A DNA stretch of 64,000 bases. Source: Notospermus geniculatus. Its lineage: Eukaryota; Nemertea; Pilidiophora; Heteronemertea; Lineidae. The stretch's first letter is position 1. Each line of letters begins with the position of its first letter. This document shows positions 47,201 through 58,000 of this stretch, one piece after another. The stretch covers positions 96,931 through 160,930 of the forward strand of contig NMRB01000555.1 of the NCBI GenBank assembly GCA_002633025.1, given 5' to 3'. The translations under genes were made by a program, and so were the position numbers. The notes beneath the pieces were generated by a model. It worked only from the letters and a program-made list of their open reading frames with translations. It was not told where the DNA came from and searched no databases.

Positions 47201-48392
47201 AATGTCACCTTCATTGCCAGCATAGAAGAAGATTGGACCATTTTTTCTATCCCAGTACTGATCACAGCATACAGATATTTCATATAAAATGTATCTTGGT
47301 TGGCAAAACCAAAGTGATCAACCTGAAAAACACAAAAAGGTTCAATTCTTTCTCTGGTTAATAAATCTAAGAACAATTATTTGGAAGTAAGTGGGGTTGA
47401 TTGACCGTATTGTACAATAGGCTTTTTACTAGGGTGAATGCCATTTGGGCAGGCCTAGAAGTTCCCCATTGTCTGGTCTTAAATTTCCGGATAGAGAGTA
47501 TGCCTATGATGGTAAGTTTGAATATGTAAATGACATGTCACTGAGCACTGTCATGTGAGACTAGAGTCTATTGTTGATCTGGATATTGCACTATCAGACT
47601 TCCTGAATAGGCCTAGGCCTAGATGGAATTAGGGCAGCAAGTGTCAGCTGACATCCTGTCATGGAACTCCCCCATTGTCATTTTAATAATTGCGCTTTTT
47701 TGTAGAGTGATGAGCAGATAGGCCTAGTATCACTTTCTTGAATACACATTTCAAAGGGTAGCTACCATAAGAAAAAAATCAACCAAAATAAAACCAAGGG
47801 AAAAGAGTAGGCCTAGGCCTACCTAAGCCAGGCCTACCGGTAGCTACTTTGAAGTTAACAGTCTACACCATCACGCAAGGCCGTGAAATCACGCTACAGC
47901 GTGAAAACCTTCTGTGGAAACCAAATTTTTACACACAGAATTGTGTACAAATTCAGCATTGAAAAAAAAATTAAAATTCTTCCTTAATATATCGAGTTAG
48001 GCCCCCTATGTGTGTTCAACATGAATATGGCCGATTTTTTTCAATTAAACGTTTTTTAAAGAAGTTAAAAGTTTTTGAAAATTGGGCCCTACATTTTGTA
48101 CAGGCGAATGTACAGTCACGCATTACCGTGATGGTGTAGACTGGTTAAGCCCAAGAACTGAAGAAGACTGGACTGCTTTTGCTGATGATGACCTCCGGTC
48201 TGAATCCCTTACATTTTGCTTAAAATAGAACGTTTTGTAGCTGTACTTGGAAAGAGTCTGATGTTTATGATGGTGTGGAATAGGAAATTTCAGTTTCGTC
48301 TGAAATGCATCGACAAAAACTACGGAGAAAAGAACGAGTAAAGCGGTGTTTTTCAGCAGAGAAAAGAAGGCGTCTGCTCCTTGGCAAGCCAT
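41276..48392 (-). CDS. PRCP: PRCP-like lysosomal Pro-X carboxypeptidase (family S28), nine exons, two frame breaks
   Basis: Secreted or lysosomal serine carboxypeptidase that removes C-terminal residues after proline. Exons on the minus strand: 48392-48213 (signal peptide, TFYFKQN), 47322-47180 (VDHFGF, FFYAGNEGDIELF), 46940-46839 (GFMWDIAPAFKAL, AEHRYYGKSQPFG), 46651-46474 (TSEQALADYA, catalytic Ser in GGSY, then GGMLAAWFRMKYPHLVAG), 46360-46203 (AIAASAPIWQF), then exon 6 as 43081-42915 (NLAMINYPYPTQFL), exon 7 as 42647-42483, 41825-41638 (WDYQ joined to ACTEMAMP) and 41507-41276 (catalytic Asp in NGHLDPWSGGG, catalytic His in EGAHHLDLR). The exon total is 1513 bases. Correcting one missing base in exon 2 and two extra bases in exon 4 gives 1512, or 503 residues (human: 496), and all phases then fit. 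The breaks could be sequencing errors or mutations. Some blocks (HLDLRASNPADP, KYPHLVAG) also resemble the sister enzyme DPP7, so PRCP is the better but not the only reading. A likely poly(A) signal lies near 40810. Confidence 0.88.
42240..42470 (-). mobile_element. tRNA-derived SINE in PRCP intron 7
   Basis: Read on the minus strand, the head begins near 42464 with an A-box-like GGCCTGGTGGTCGAGCACTC, and a perfect B-box GGGTTCGATCCC follows at about 42396. The tRNA-like part is followed by a body containing GAGTCTGTCGGATGAGACTC and CCACACAGGTGGAC. It is a different family from the SINE at 24491. It lies in the intron between PRCP exons 7 and 8. Confidence 0.65.
43351..43548 (-). CDS. Unrecognised short reading frame, 65 aa, possible first exon of another gene
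   Basis: The frame starts MSLERKFQWEAIQTVFEAISL and ends in NFNFFEC followed by a stop. It has an even, coding-like amino-acid composition and a local GC and CpG level above the surrounding sequence. It sits in a 1.4-kb segment (43272-44684) between an isolated N and the duplicated PRCP exons, so the segment may have been misplaced there by the assembly. I recognise no family. Confidence 0.25.
   Translation of the reverse strand: MSLERKFQWEAIQTVFEAISLHPREIKPKVPDTVEVEAILKSGSSANCCEETDLRGAQNFNFFEC
44719..45501 (-). pseudogene. Duplicated partial PRCP exons (fragments of 4 and 7, whole 5 and 6)
   Basis: Extra copies of PRCP exons lie inside the gene. In transcription order they are a 5'-complete exon 7 fragment 45501-45433, which stops mid-exon and fuses directly to an exon 4 fragment 45432-45379 (GMLAAWFRMKYPHLVAG part), then exon 5' 45286-45129 and exon 6' 44885-44719. 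A further exon 6 copy at 45935-45769 precedes them. The block 45433-46124 matches 42579-43270 base for base wherever I compared, and 43270 is followed by a single N. The exon 7/exon 4 fusion would break the protein, so these copies are either an assembly artefact or a broken tandem duplication. I favour the artefact. Confidence 0.8.
45769..45935 (-). other. Second identical copy of PRCP exon 6
   Basis: This exon encodes the same residues as 42915-43081 (start GRAMLSRTFRM, end PVPAWPVI) with the same acceptor and GTAAGT donor. It lies in correct order behind exon 5 (46360-46203). Either this copy or the one at 43081-42915 is the true exon 6; only one can be used, and the coding result is the same. 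Confidence 0.85.
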
Positions 48393-49022
48393 TTTAGTAC
48401 TTCGAACGTTCACCTCATCATGACACATGTGACATGTCATGACCTGTTTTGCCAAATATCTTCTGCATTTCCCAGGTAAAATCCTTTTATTAATGCTGCA
48501 GGCATTATTTTGACACCAAATGGAATTTTTACATTTTTTAGTGATATATATTACACGTATTGAGGATGTGGACTGAAATATGATGTCCAGTAAGCATCTT
48601 TACTGAAAAATTCAGTTTTCGACTGCTATTTTTTTCGATTACGCTACGAAAAGAAAGTACCATCCGTCAGCTGCTGCCACCTATCGCCAAGAGTTGACAT
48701 TATCGGGACCCTCCGTCGTAAGCTGCTGCCCCCTATTGTTTGAAGGCGTAAGCTATAGAGAAAAGAGTGAAAGAAGAGGTGAGGAGGAAAAGAAAGGTAA
48801 TCTAGGGGGAGTGTGACAAAAATAGTGTGGGGCCAAGCACTTCCTAAAAGCGAAGGATGCTTTTTACCAGAGGGTGGGCAGAGGTCTGCATCTGTTCTTG
48901 GAGGAGGCAAGAGGAAGGGCAAGCGGCTGAGATGGAGATGGATCCGCGATCGGTTCTCATGACTGAACGACAACACAAAACAAACAGGTTCTCTGCAATA
49001 AAAATATCCCATAAGGTGCACA
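48393..49022. promoter_or_regulatory. Divergent promoter region between PRCP and SPCS3
   Basis: The start codons of PRCP (-) and SPCS3 (+) are 630 bp apart and face away from each other, so both promoters must lie largely inside this interval. No TATA box is obvious. Two related 17-bp sites, GCTGCTGCCACCTATCG near 48670 and GCTGCTGCCCCCTATTG near 48722, read on the minus strand as TAGGTGGCAG and TAGGGGGCAG. Both fit the CTCF core YAGRKGGCRS. Both genes have general cell functions, which fits a shared constitutive promoter. This is inferred from position only. Confidence 0.6.
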
Positions 49023-52000
49023 ATGAACACGTTTTTAGCCAGATTAAACACAATATTTGCCTTCACCTTAACGGTAATGGCAGTTCTGACTTTCCTTTGT
49101 TTTCTGTCTACTGCTTTCAAGCTGAATCTGACGAAAGTAAAGCTGAACACAGTCAAAGCAATCGTGTAAGTACACGTCATACCATTTGATACATAGGCCT
49201 AGGCCCTAGATACATCATGATCTGATCATGACATGCAATGCATAGCTATAGACATGGCCCATTGATTGCGGGGCTATGTTTGCCAAGTTGGTTTTTGCAT
49301 CCCATTTTGAAATCCTCGTTGTGAGAAAGCCAGGAAGTTGAACGTAACAATTGACCTCTCATCTTGTAAATACCAATAGACTTAACCTGTGTAAACAGCA
49401 TGGCATGTATCTCGTCAACACAGGTGTGCAGACCGATAGAAGTTGAAATTTTAGTTCCAAAGTTTCCATAATGCACGTTTTTGCCGTGGAAAAGCATTGG
49501 AAACTGTTGCGTCGTGACGCCAATGACGTAACGTCACGCCCGCCGCACGCACGAATTTTTACCATTTTTCTGATGATTGCCTCAATAAAATCACTCTTTT
49601 CTAAATCTTCGATCATTTGGGGGTCGCACTAAATTGCGTCCAACTGCGACCAGTTGCGTCCAGTAGCGTCCAACGGCATAAAAAAGTAATTTCTAGCAAT
49701 AAAAGTGACCATATCAATACTAGTATTTGTGAGTGTGGGCAGGAGTCAATCAAATGTTCCTGAAATGTATTTCATGTATTTGGAACGTTTCCAATCACTC
49801 ATTTTCATGATTTGTTGATTTTAATTTTGCGTCCAGACGCCGGCGGCCATTTTGTTGTTACCGTCGTTTGGGATAGACTCTACCAATATGGCCGCGACGG
49901 CCTGAGGAATCACAATCGCGGAAGGCCGACTTTGCGAGTTTTTATTCTCGTCCAGATGTCATTAATTCAGATTTGTCTGATTAATTCTGATGAGATAATG
50001 TGGAGAATTACAATTTAAAAATGAAATTTGAACATTTGTATTGATAAAATTAGTGTTTTATAGCGTTGGACGCAACTGGACGCAGTTGGTCGCTGCTGGA
50101 CGCAAATTAGTGCGACCGATCATTTGGGTTCCAAAATTTTTGGATTGCCAATATCCAGAAGTAATCCTCTTTCCAATGGCCCAAAAGAATAAAATTATTG
50201 GCACGCTAAATCTGATTTCTGCTAAGATCTTTAGGAGATGGTCGAAAACTGGACCGGGTGTCCCGTTATTTCTGGGCCATGTCTATAACAACATCACACT
50301 GACTGAAGCTAAGAAGGTCAGGCCAGGGGTGGCCGCAACACTAGGCCGGGCCTAGTAATAAAATAGTATAGTAGGCCCTAGGTACTGCAGTCTGTAGTAA
50401 GTGTAGTAGGCCGGCCCATGGCATCTGTTGTGCTACACGTACCGGTAGCTGCTAGGGTGGCGGCGGTACATATAGGCCTGTGGCGGCACCGCCAGCACCA
50501 GGCAGTAAGACTACAAGATCCTTGTGCCAAATTTCATGATAGTTACCAATGTATTATAAGAGGTGTCCTTCTTACTTGTCATATTCCATCCATTTCCATT
50601 CCAGCTGACAGAAAGTTTATCTGCTATCGACTGCACTGTATTGTATCATTGCCTTCAGTGAATCTCTTGTCTTTCTCCCAGCCAAGTCCAGATGTCACTT
50701 CTGTTGCCAGGATTTCAGCATGATCTGTTTTGTATTTCTTCAGGCAGTAGACAGATGGCACTACCATACAGAGTACAAGTTTACAACAGATTTTCTGAGC
50801 AATGCAGCGTACCCTGGCCTGATATAAACATGGGCCACTTCTGGTGGTGATAATCTCACCTGCAGACAGGCGATTTAGGGTCTGGGTTTGCTGGTCATTT
50901 GTGTTTCTGAGAAATAATGAGGAATGAAATGCAAACTCATGTTCTCCGTCAATGACAATAATTGGATTTCTGGATGCTTGAAACAAGTTAACAAGCATTT
51001 CGATGCATAACACTACCGGGTATATTATTGATTTCACTTTTGTTTTTACTAGATGGTTCCTTTTGCTTTTTGAAAAATTCATAAAAATTTGATGAAGGGC
51101 CTACATTCTGTTGATGTTCATCATTTGTTAGCTTAGTGTAGGAGTTATATTTTTCTGGGTCATTTCACATTGAAAAGTTGCACTGCTGTCAGTCTCAGCT
51201 GCGCTTGCTGTGTTAATTTCAGTCAAATATGGTTCAATGTAATGCTACCTGCATTACCGGTATACTGACAGCAAATGCAGAAGTTTTGCATTTGCTTTCA
51301 AAGTTCCTGTCACTTGTAGTATGTGCTGTCTAAATATCATAAATGGTCGATGGTTCCAGAGCTTTTGTGTGATGGTTGGCAGAAATCGTGCCATATTGGC
51401 ACCACTTAACTAAAAACAAAGAACCTTGTTAGAAAGGCAAAGTAGTACTAGTAAACTGGAACTAACTTGTGCACCACTTTTAAACAATCATCGCCATGAA
51501 CTTATATGTATTTGAACAGCTTCGAGCTAGAACTGCAGGTGGTGTGCTGTGGAAAAAATCGATCTCGTCTTCTTCAAAATTTCCCTGTCTCCTACTTGAG
51601 AGGATGCAGATTTGGGAAGAAATTAGAATATATTCTGTGAAGAGCCTCTCCTATATCTTGTGTCATTGGAATACTTGAATGTATGGCAATGTCCTGACTG
51701 TTCTGAAGTCATTCAAAGCAAGTAACTGCATGGTATGGAAACTGTTCTTAGGAACTTTCTTGAATTGAAGTGTTCGAAAAACTGGGTTGGAGTAGGCAGA
51801 ATATGAGACACTCCACTTCTCCACAAAGTTGATTTTCCTGTGTAAGGCATGCGAGAACTGACATATCCATAGTAATGTTTCCCTCTCTGACGAGCCAAGA
51901 AATTGGCATTATACGTACAGATCATAAAGCGTTAATGAGAAATCTCATTTAGTCATGAAGAAGTATGGGAGTGGATATACTGGTAAGGAGGTGTAGAGGA

Positions 52001-55000
52001 GCTGACTGTGTGTTTACTCTGTCACCTGAATCAATTTCAGAGGCCATGTACGGGAGACCGTTTTAATTGGTTCCACTTCTTCTTGTATATTTTGACTTTC
52101 TTGAAGGTACAGCATACTGGTTGAGTGATATTCATTTTGAGTGTGGGGTATGGATTAGGAGAAGGCTGAATAAATAACAAGTTGTGTAGGAAGTAGATTT
52201 TTAATGTACACTATTTACCTCTCCAATACATCAAGACAACCTTACTATGTTACTGATAAAACTTTCTGATAAATATCATAAAAAGAACTTCATGATAATA
52301 TTTATCATCAAAATCAGTATCAGCAAGATAAAACTATGGATAATATTTGTTACTTACATCAACATGAGTATGCCAGAGTGATGAATTACCTAACATCAAC
52401 AGGAGTATGATGTTGTTCTAAATCTAACACTTGAAACTTAGGACCAGTTACATATACATGTACATGTATTACTAAATTTACATGGTTCATATACATTTTA
52501 TCTACAATGCAATGTGCAATACTATGGTGGGATCTACCGTAGGTCTCCCTCATAAATTGTCAAGAAATTTGTTTCTGGGTGTTCATCTCTACCAAAGACA
52601 GATAGCCGATGATGATTTAGTAGAGCTTTGTATGAAAATAAGACGAGACAAAAATCAGTGTTCTGCCTTCGAGATGTGAATTCTTCAGTTTGTTCTGGAG
52701 TCACCTGATAGTGATGGGAATCTCGTGAAGAGAGGAGGGTGCTCAAGTTTAGAAAAATGGCACACACTTTCAAAGGTTTTTCAAAGGACGGTGAAAAAAT
52801 AAAAGGTATACCTTTTATTTTTTACGTATAAGGACAGAAAAGAATGTAGTGATTGCATTAGCCTACAGGATAAGCAGTATTCGCTCAAGTCGGAGTTTGG
52901 TCATGTACTAGTATATTGAATTGTCCTAACCCCCTGATGCACTTCATGTATCTAAATTTCTAATCTCATGTTGGTACTTCAACAGCTGAGGATAGTCAGC
53001 ACAGTTGTGGTCATCACCACACAGTCACCACCCCCATTGAGAGGTATCTGTACCCAGGAAAAAAATCTCATTACATTTTCCTTCATGTATTCAGACAAAA
53101 ACTTGTTGCCAATAATGAAATAAACATCATGAAGTGATGATAATCCCGTGGGTGATAGATCATGAACTCCCATCTTGGCTGTCCATCAGACTTCCACTGA
53201 TTTGGGATGTGAAGATGCATGTATTCTTTGCCAGATGTCCTTATTGCTATTATCCTCCTTCTAATTTCCCCATTGCTTACAGGCAGAACCACAAACGCAG
53301 TGTTGCCTCTTCTATAAAGTTGATGAAATTACGCAAACACATAATTCGACAAATACCTCAACTACCATGTTCCTGAGTTATCTAGTCTATCACTAGGTCT
53401 GCTTCCATGCGTTGCCACCGACCACCTACCCTCAACCACCTACACACAAGCTTATGTTTCATAAAACTAATCTAGTGTATTTTGTATATAACCAGGAAGT
53501 TAATGTTCTCCTCCATGCCTCTCTTAGTCATTGTTGTGGATGTCGAAGAGTAGTTGTTCTGTCAACCTCATCCGCTGTTTGCTTTAGCGTCTTTCATTCG
53601 ATTTATTCCACAGTGGCAGCCTCAAGTGTGAAATGTGTAAATAGATACATCACTTTCCCTCGATGCACGCTCTTACGGTTACCATCAATGCAAATGTTTT
53701 AGCTGATTTTTGTTTGTTCACTCTATTCCAGCATGAGTCTGCCTCTACTACACTCTACACATACCGGTAGTTCTCTGGCTGTAGTAGATATGGGGCCACG
53801 CCTGAATTTCCAAACCCGTCATTATGGTACAACAAATATATCCCAACATGAATGTCCTTCATTTCTGCTAGGACGATGCAAATTTCTCCATGTGGCGAGT
53901 AATGAGGATTTTGCCTAATTACAGAATGCAAATAAAGCATTTAGAAGTGGAAAGTCCATGACATACACGGTACAGCTCCTAACTGATAGCATGAAAATGA
54001 TCACAGTCAGTTTGATGATTGCTGGTTACATCAGTTCTCCCACTCCTACAATAGTTGAATGAGTTCAGCAAGTGCTCTTGAATGTAATTTCATGACATCA
54101 CCAGCAAAGCAGGGCAAGTCTATTACACTATTGTCTGATATTTATTTGTTCAAATCCTCATAGTGACACAACAGTCACCCTTCAGCAAAAACTTCCCAAC
54201 TTACTGAAATATCGAATGTACCAGTTTCTTTCCTCTGAAATGGCACAATTTACCTTTAAATTTCTTGGACTTCTAACAGGTCTAACAACAATCGAACTGT
54301 GACTCATGTCTCAAGTTCACCGTTTCATGACTGCAGAGTGAATATCGCCAACCTTCTGGCTCAAATCTTGAAGTGTATCCTCCATCTTTCGAAGCCGAGT
54401 ATCCATCTCGTCCTGGCGTTCACTTGTTTTTTGGATATCACGATGCATTAACTCCTCATTACGTGCAATTTCCACCAGGTTTATGCAATTCTCATTTAAT
54501 CCTCGTTGCTGTATTTTTAGATCTCGACTCTTGTTGATCGCTTTGAACAGCTTCCTCTGATGTGTAATCACCCTAGAGTCACCCTTTTTCCTTGTTTTGA
54601 ATATCATCCAGCCTTGTTTAATGACATTGGCTGCTTCTTGCTTTGCCTTTTTGCCCAGTTCAACATCCATGACGAAGTTATGTACGTATTTTTCAGCACG
54701 TGAAAGCTCAAGTTTCTGTGCCAGAACAGCAACAACTAGCGCTGTGCAACCAGCCCCAAATATCCCAGTTAATACAGCTATCGTACGGCCGCAGTAGGAC
54801 ACTGGGACAATGTCACCATATCCAACCGTCAGGAATGTGATTGCGGTCAGCCAGAGAGAGTCGGCGAATGTGGAGTGCGAGGATGGTTCATATTTCTCGC
54901 AGACCCTGATCGACCAACTTGCCATTGTCATCACAGTCACAATGATGATGGTCAGCGTTGTTACCGGATTCAGATTCATGTACAACTTGAAGATAAATCT

Positions 55001-58000
55001 GAAGTTGAAACTTAGTCGATTCAGTGCCCCAAGACTTTGCGATGAAGCATCATTGAAGAGCTTACTGTGAAGAAGTATTGTCCTGCAGACCCAATATACC
55101 CGCAAAAACATCGGCAGTGAGAAGAGAACATCTGCTGGAATGGTGACCGTCTTCTGCTTGCTGGGGTCTGTGGATAAAGTTGTCCAAGTGTACTGAATAT
55201 TTGCGGGGAAGGGGTGTATGGCACAAACGAGAAGTTCCAACACTATTTGCATGCAACGTGACGTGGTCATTGCCAGTCGCCAGTCATCGAGACTATTCGT
55301 GATCATGAACAACTGAATGTTTGTCCAATGATACCACGCCGTCAGGACCAGGAGGATCACCGTTGATAACGTGATGCAAGACTTCAGGAGATAGGATCGT
55401 AGGTCAGTTTTGGTGTAGACTCGTGACATCATCGTCAGTTCTGTCTCGATGACCATCAACATTATTCCCAACATGGCAAACGCCAGGGCTAAGTCATTCA
55501 GAATTCGTCGTTTGACGAACACCTTCTTCCTCTTTGCTAATCTTTGCCCGACATTTTCAAACTGCATGTTTTTCTTTCTCCTCATCCTTGTGAAGATGTT
55601 ATTTCGTCGACGTGGTTTCGATATCCCTGGATCTTCTGACTCCGTGCTCTCCGTAGAGTACTTCTTGAACTCACCATTCTTCACCAGGGGAATCCCGGGG
55701 TTTTCTACAACGGTTGTCATGATGATTGCCTCACTTCAATCTGCAATGAAACGTCAGACTCCTTGTTAGATTTTGATAACCTGCAACATACTCACTTCAG
55801 TCTGCAGATGAGCTGTCCATACAAAGAGTATGAAAGGATCGATGAAGTAGGGTTCTTCTCGGAGGCAGGGCCTTTGCTGATCAAGGAAGTCACTGAAATT
55901 TATGGATAGCGTGCGGCACCCTTGACACAGCAGAACTCATCCTATCAATCATCATTGTAATGGCATTGTATGTAATGATAGTCAATCTGCAACTTGTAAC
56001 TTTATGTCTGTGCTTTTGGTGCCCTAAATTGCCACAAAATGTCACCACTGTAATTTACTCGTAGATTGGAAAATGTCCAATGATGCAATGTGTATTTTGT
56101 GTGGTTTTTATTGTGTTTTATATCTCAGTGGAGGTAGTTTTGCCAACATTAATTGTTTGTAATGGGGTCAGTGTTCTACTGGACAGCTTCCTGTCCTGAA
56201 TATGGGTGTGAGAGGATGAGGGGAAACTGAAGGACGCCCAAAGCAACACTGAGGGATTTCAGATAAAAATTTGTTGGTGACTTTACACATATTGGTAGAC
56301 TGAGATTTTCACCAACTCAAATATGTTGATCGTAGTGCTATTATTGAACAAACCATGCTGTTGTGGCATTGCTGCTATCGCTGGGCGCACCACTTAAAAG
56401 TCTGGCACATAACCATGACAACACCTACAAGTATGTTTTCACGGTACTGTTTGAACAAACTTTGGAGTGAAGTTGGTGTACATAACTATAACTATGGCGT
56501 CGTTGAGTTACATTTTGGCAGCGTGTGTTACTTATTTCTGATTAACTCTTTCAAAACTACCGTACACACTTTCTTGACAACACAATAATTGAAATATTGA
56601 TACGTTTAATGCAATTACCGGTACGCCCATTCATACATGAAAAGGAAAAACTACCCTCAAAAAATAAGGTCACAACAAGACAATACTTATTGAGAGGAAA
56701 ATCTGCCGCGTATGAGCCGCTCAGCCTGTAATGGCTGCAGTATTGTGGTCACAGATGTTTGTCTATTTTCTGACAAACCAGAAATCTAGTAATAGATTTC
56801 TGGCCCTAGGCAAATAAAAAAAACTAAGTACCGGTAACCACCCACCTGATNNNNNNNNNNNNNNNNNNNNNNNNNNNNNNNNNNNNNNNNNNNNNNNNNN
56901 NNNNNNNNNNNNNNNNNNNNNNNNNNNNNNNNNNNNNNNNNNNNNNNNNNNNNNNNNNNNNNNNNNNNNNNNNNNNNNNNNNNNNNNNNNNNNNNNNNNN
57001 NNNNNNNNNNNNNNNNNNNNNNNNNNNNNNNNNNNNNNNNNNNNNNNNNNNNNNNNNNNNNNNNNNNNNNNNNNNNNNNNNNNNNNNNNNGAACCTTGTA
57101 CTTCAGAAGTGACCGGCACTGATGTTTCCAATGTGCCACTCTTAGTATTGGCCCACTATTTGATCGGGTGACTAGATTCACTAATTATAATTGAACCAAT
57201 CAAAGCAGCAGCGATGGTTTTAATAATGCCATCATCAGATGATTATTTATCATCTAAACCAGATATGACATGTTTCTATTCTCCGGTCATCCACACACTG
57301 CTCACTTTTACTGATATGCAACTTCATTTCGCATTCAAAATCAATTTACATCCCACGTATTCAGGCAAATCAGCTTATCATTTTGTCATATTCTAGACAA
57401 ATATGAATCTGTGGGTGGTAAAAAGTATTATGGTTTACCCAATGTCTAATTTGTAAATACAAGACCTGTGGGAAAAATATCCACTGGTCGGAGTTTGTTA
57501 CGAAAAAGTGCTGTCAATGGTTGAGGTTGAATGTAGTTGTGATTCATGTATTTGCCAGGCATTATTTACATTGAGTACAAATGTCGGCTTTTGGAAGCTG
57601 ATAGTTTTTGCACTGGTGCATTTAATGCGTAATGCCGATTGTGAAGTCCTCCTTTAATGGGAGTGAATGACAATCAGTACCATATTAACTATAGGGATTC
57701 TCTGAGAAGGACAATGTGGCAAATTTCTCCATTTTCCCTTGTCCAAAGAGGCAATGCTAGGACGAAGTCAATTTTACAAGAACTTGGCCCGTACCCTTTA
57801 CATATACCCACCTTTGGTTTTCCATGCATTACTCCATCTTGCAATATCCATCCGATATGACTTTTGATATCACCTTTTTGGAAACACTATTTACATATAT
57901 TCATCTTATCTCGAAATCCCTGTCGTGCAATGCATTTGAAAAGAAACTTATCCTCATGTGCAAATAATTGTAGTGCCTTACTCTTGACATATGCTACACC

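Noticed and set aside
48644-49180. 178-codon minus-strand frame over the SPCS3 start
   Set aside because: It is the shadow of SPCS3 exon 1 and the shared promoter; it has no family resemblance.
50624-51082. 152-codon minus-strand frame in SPCS3 intron 1
   Set aside because: No domain, membrane pattern or splice support; length is possible by chance in a 10-kb intron.
56763-57181. Minus-strand frames of 122-131 codons across the N run
   Set aside because: They are open only because N is unread; no coding evidence on either side.
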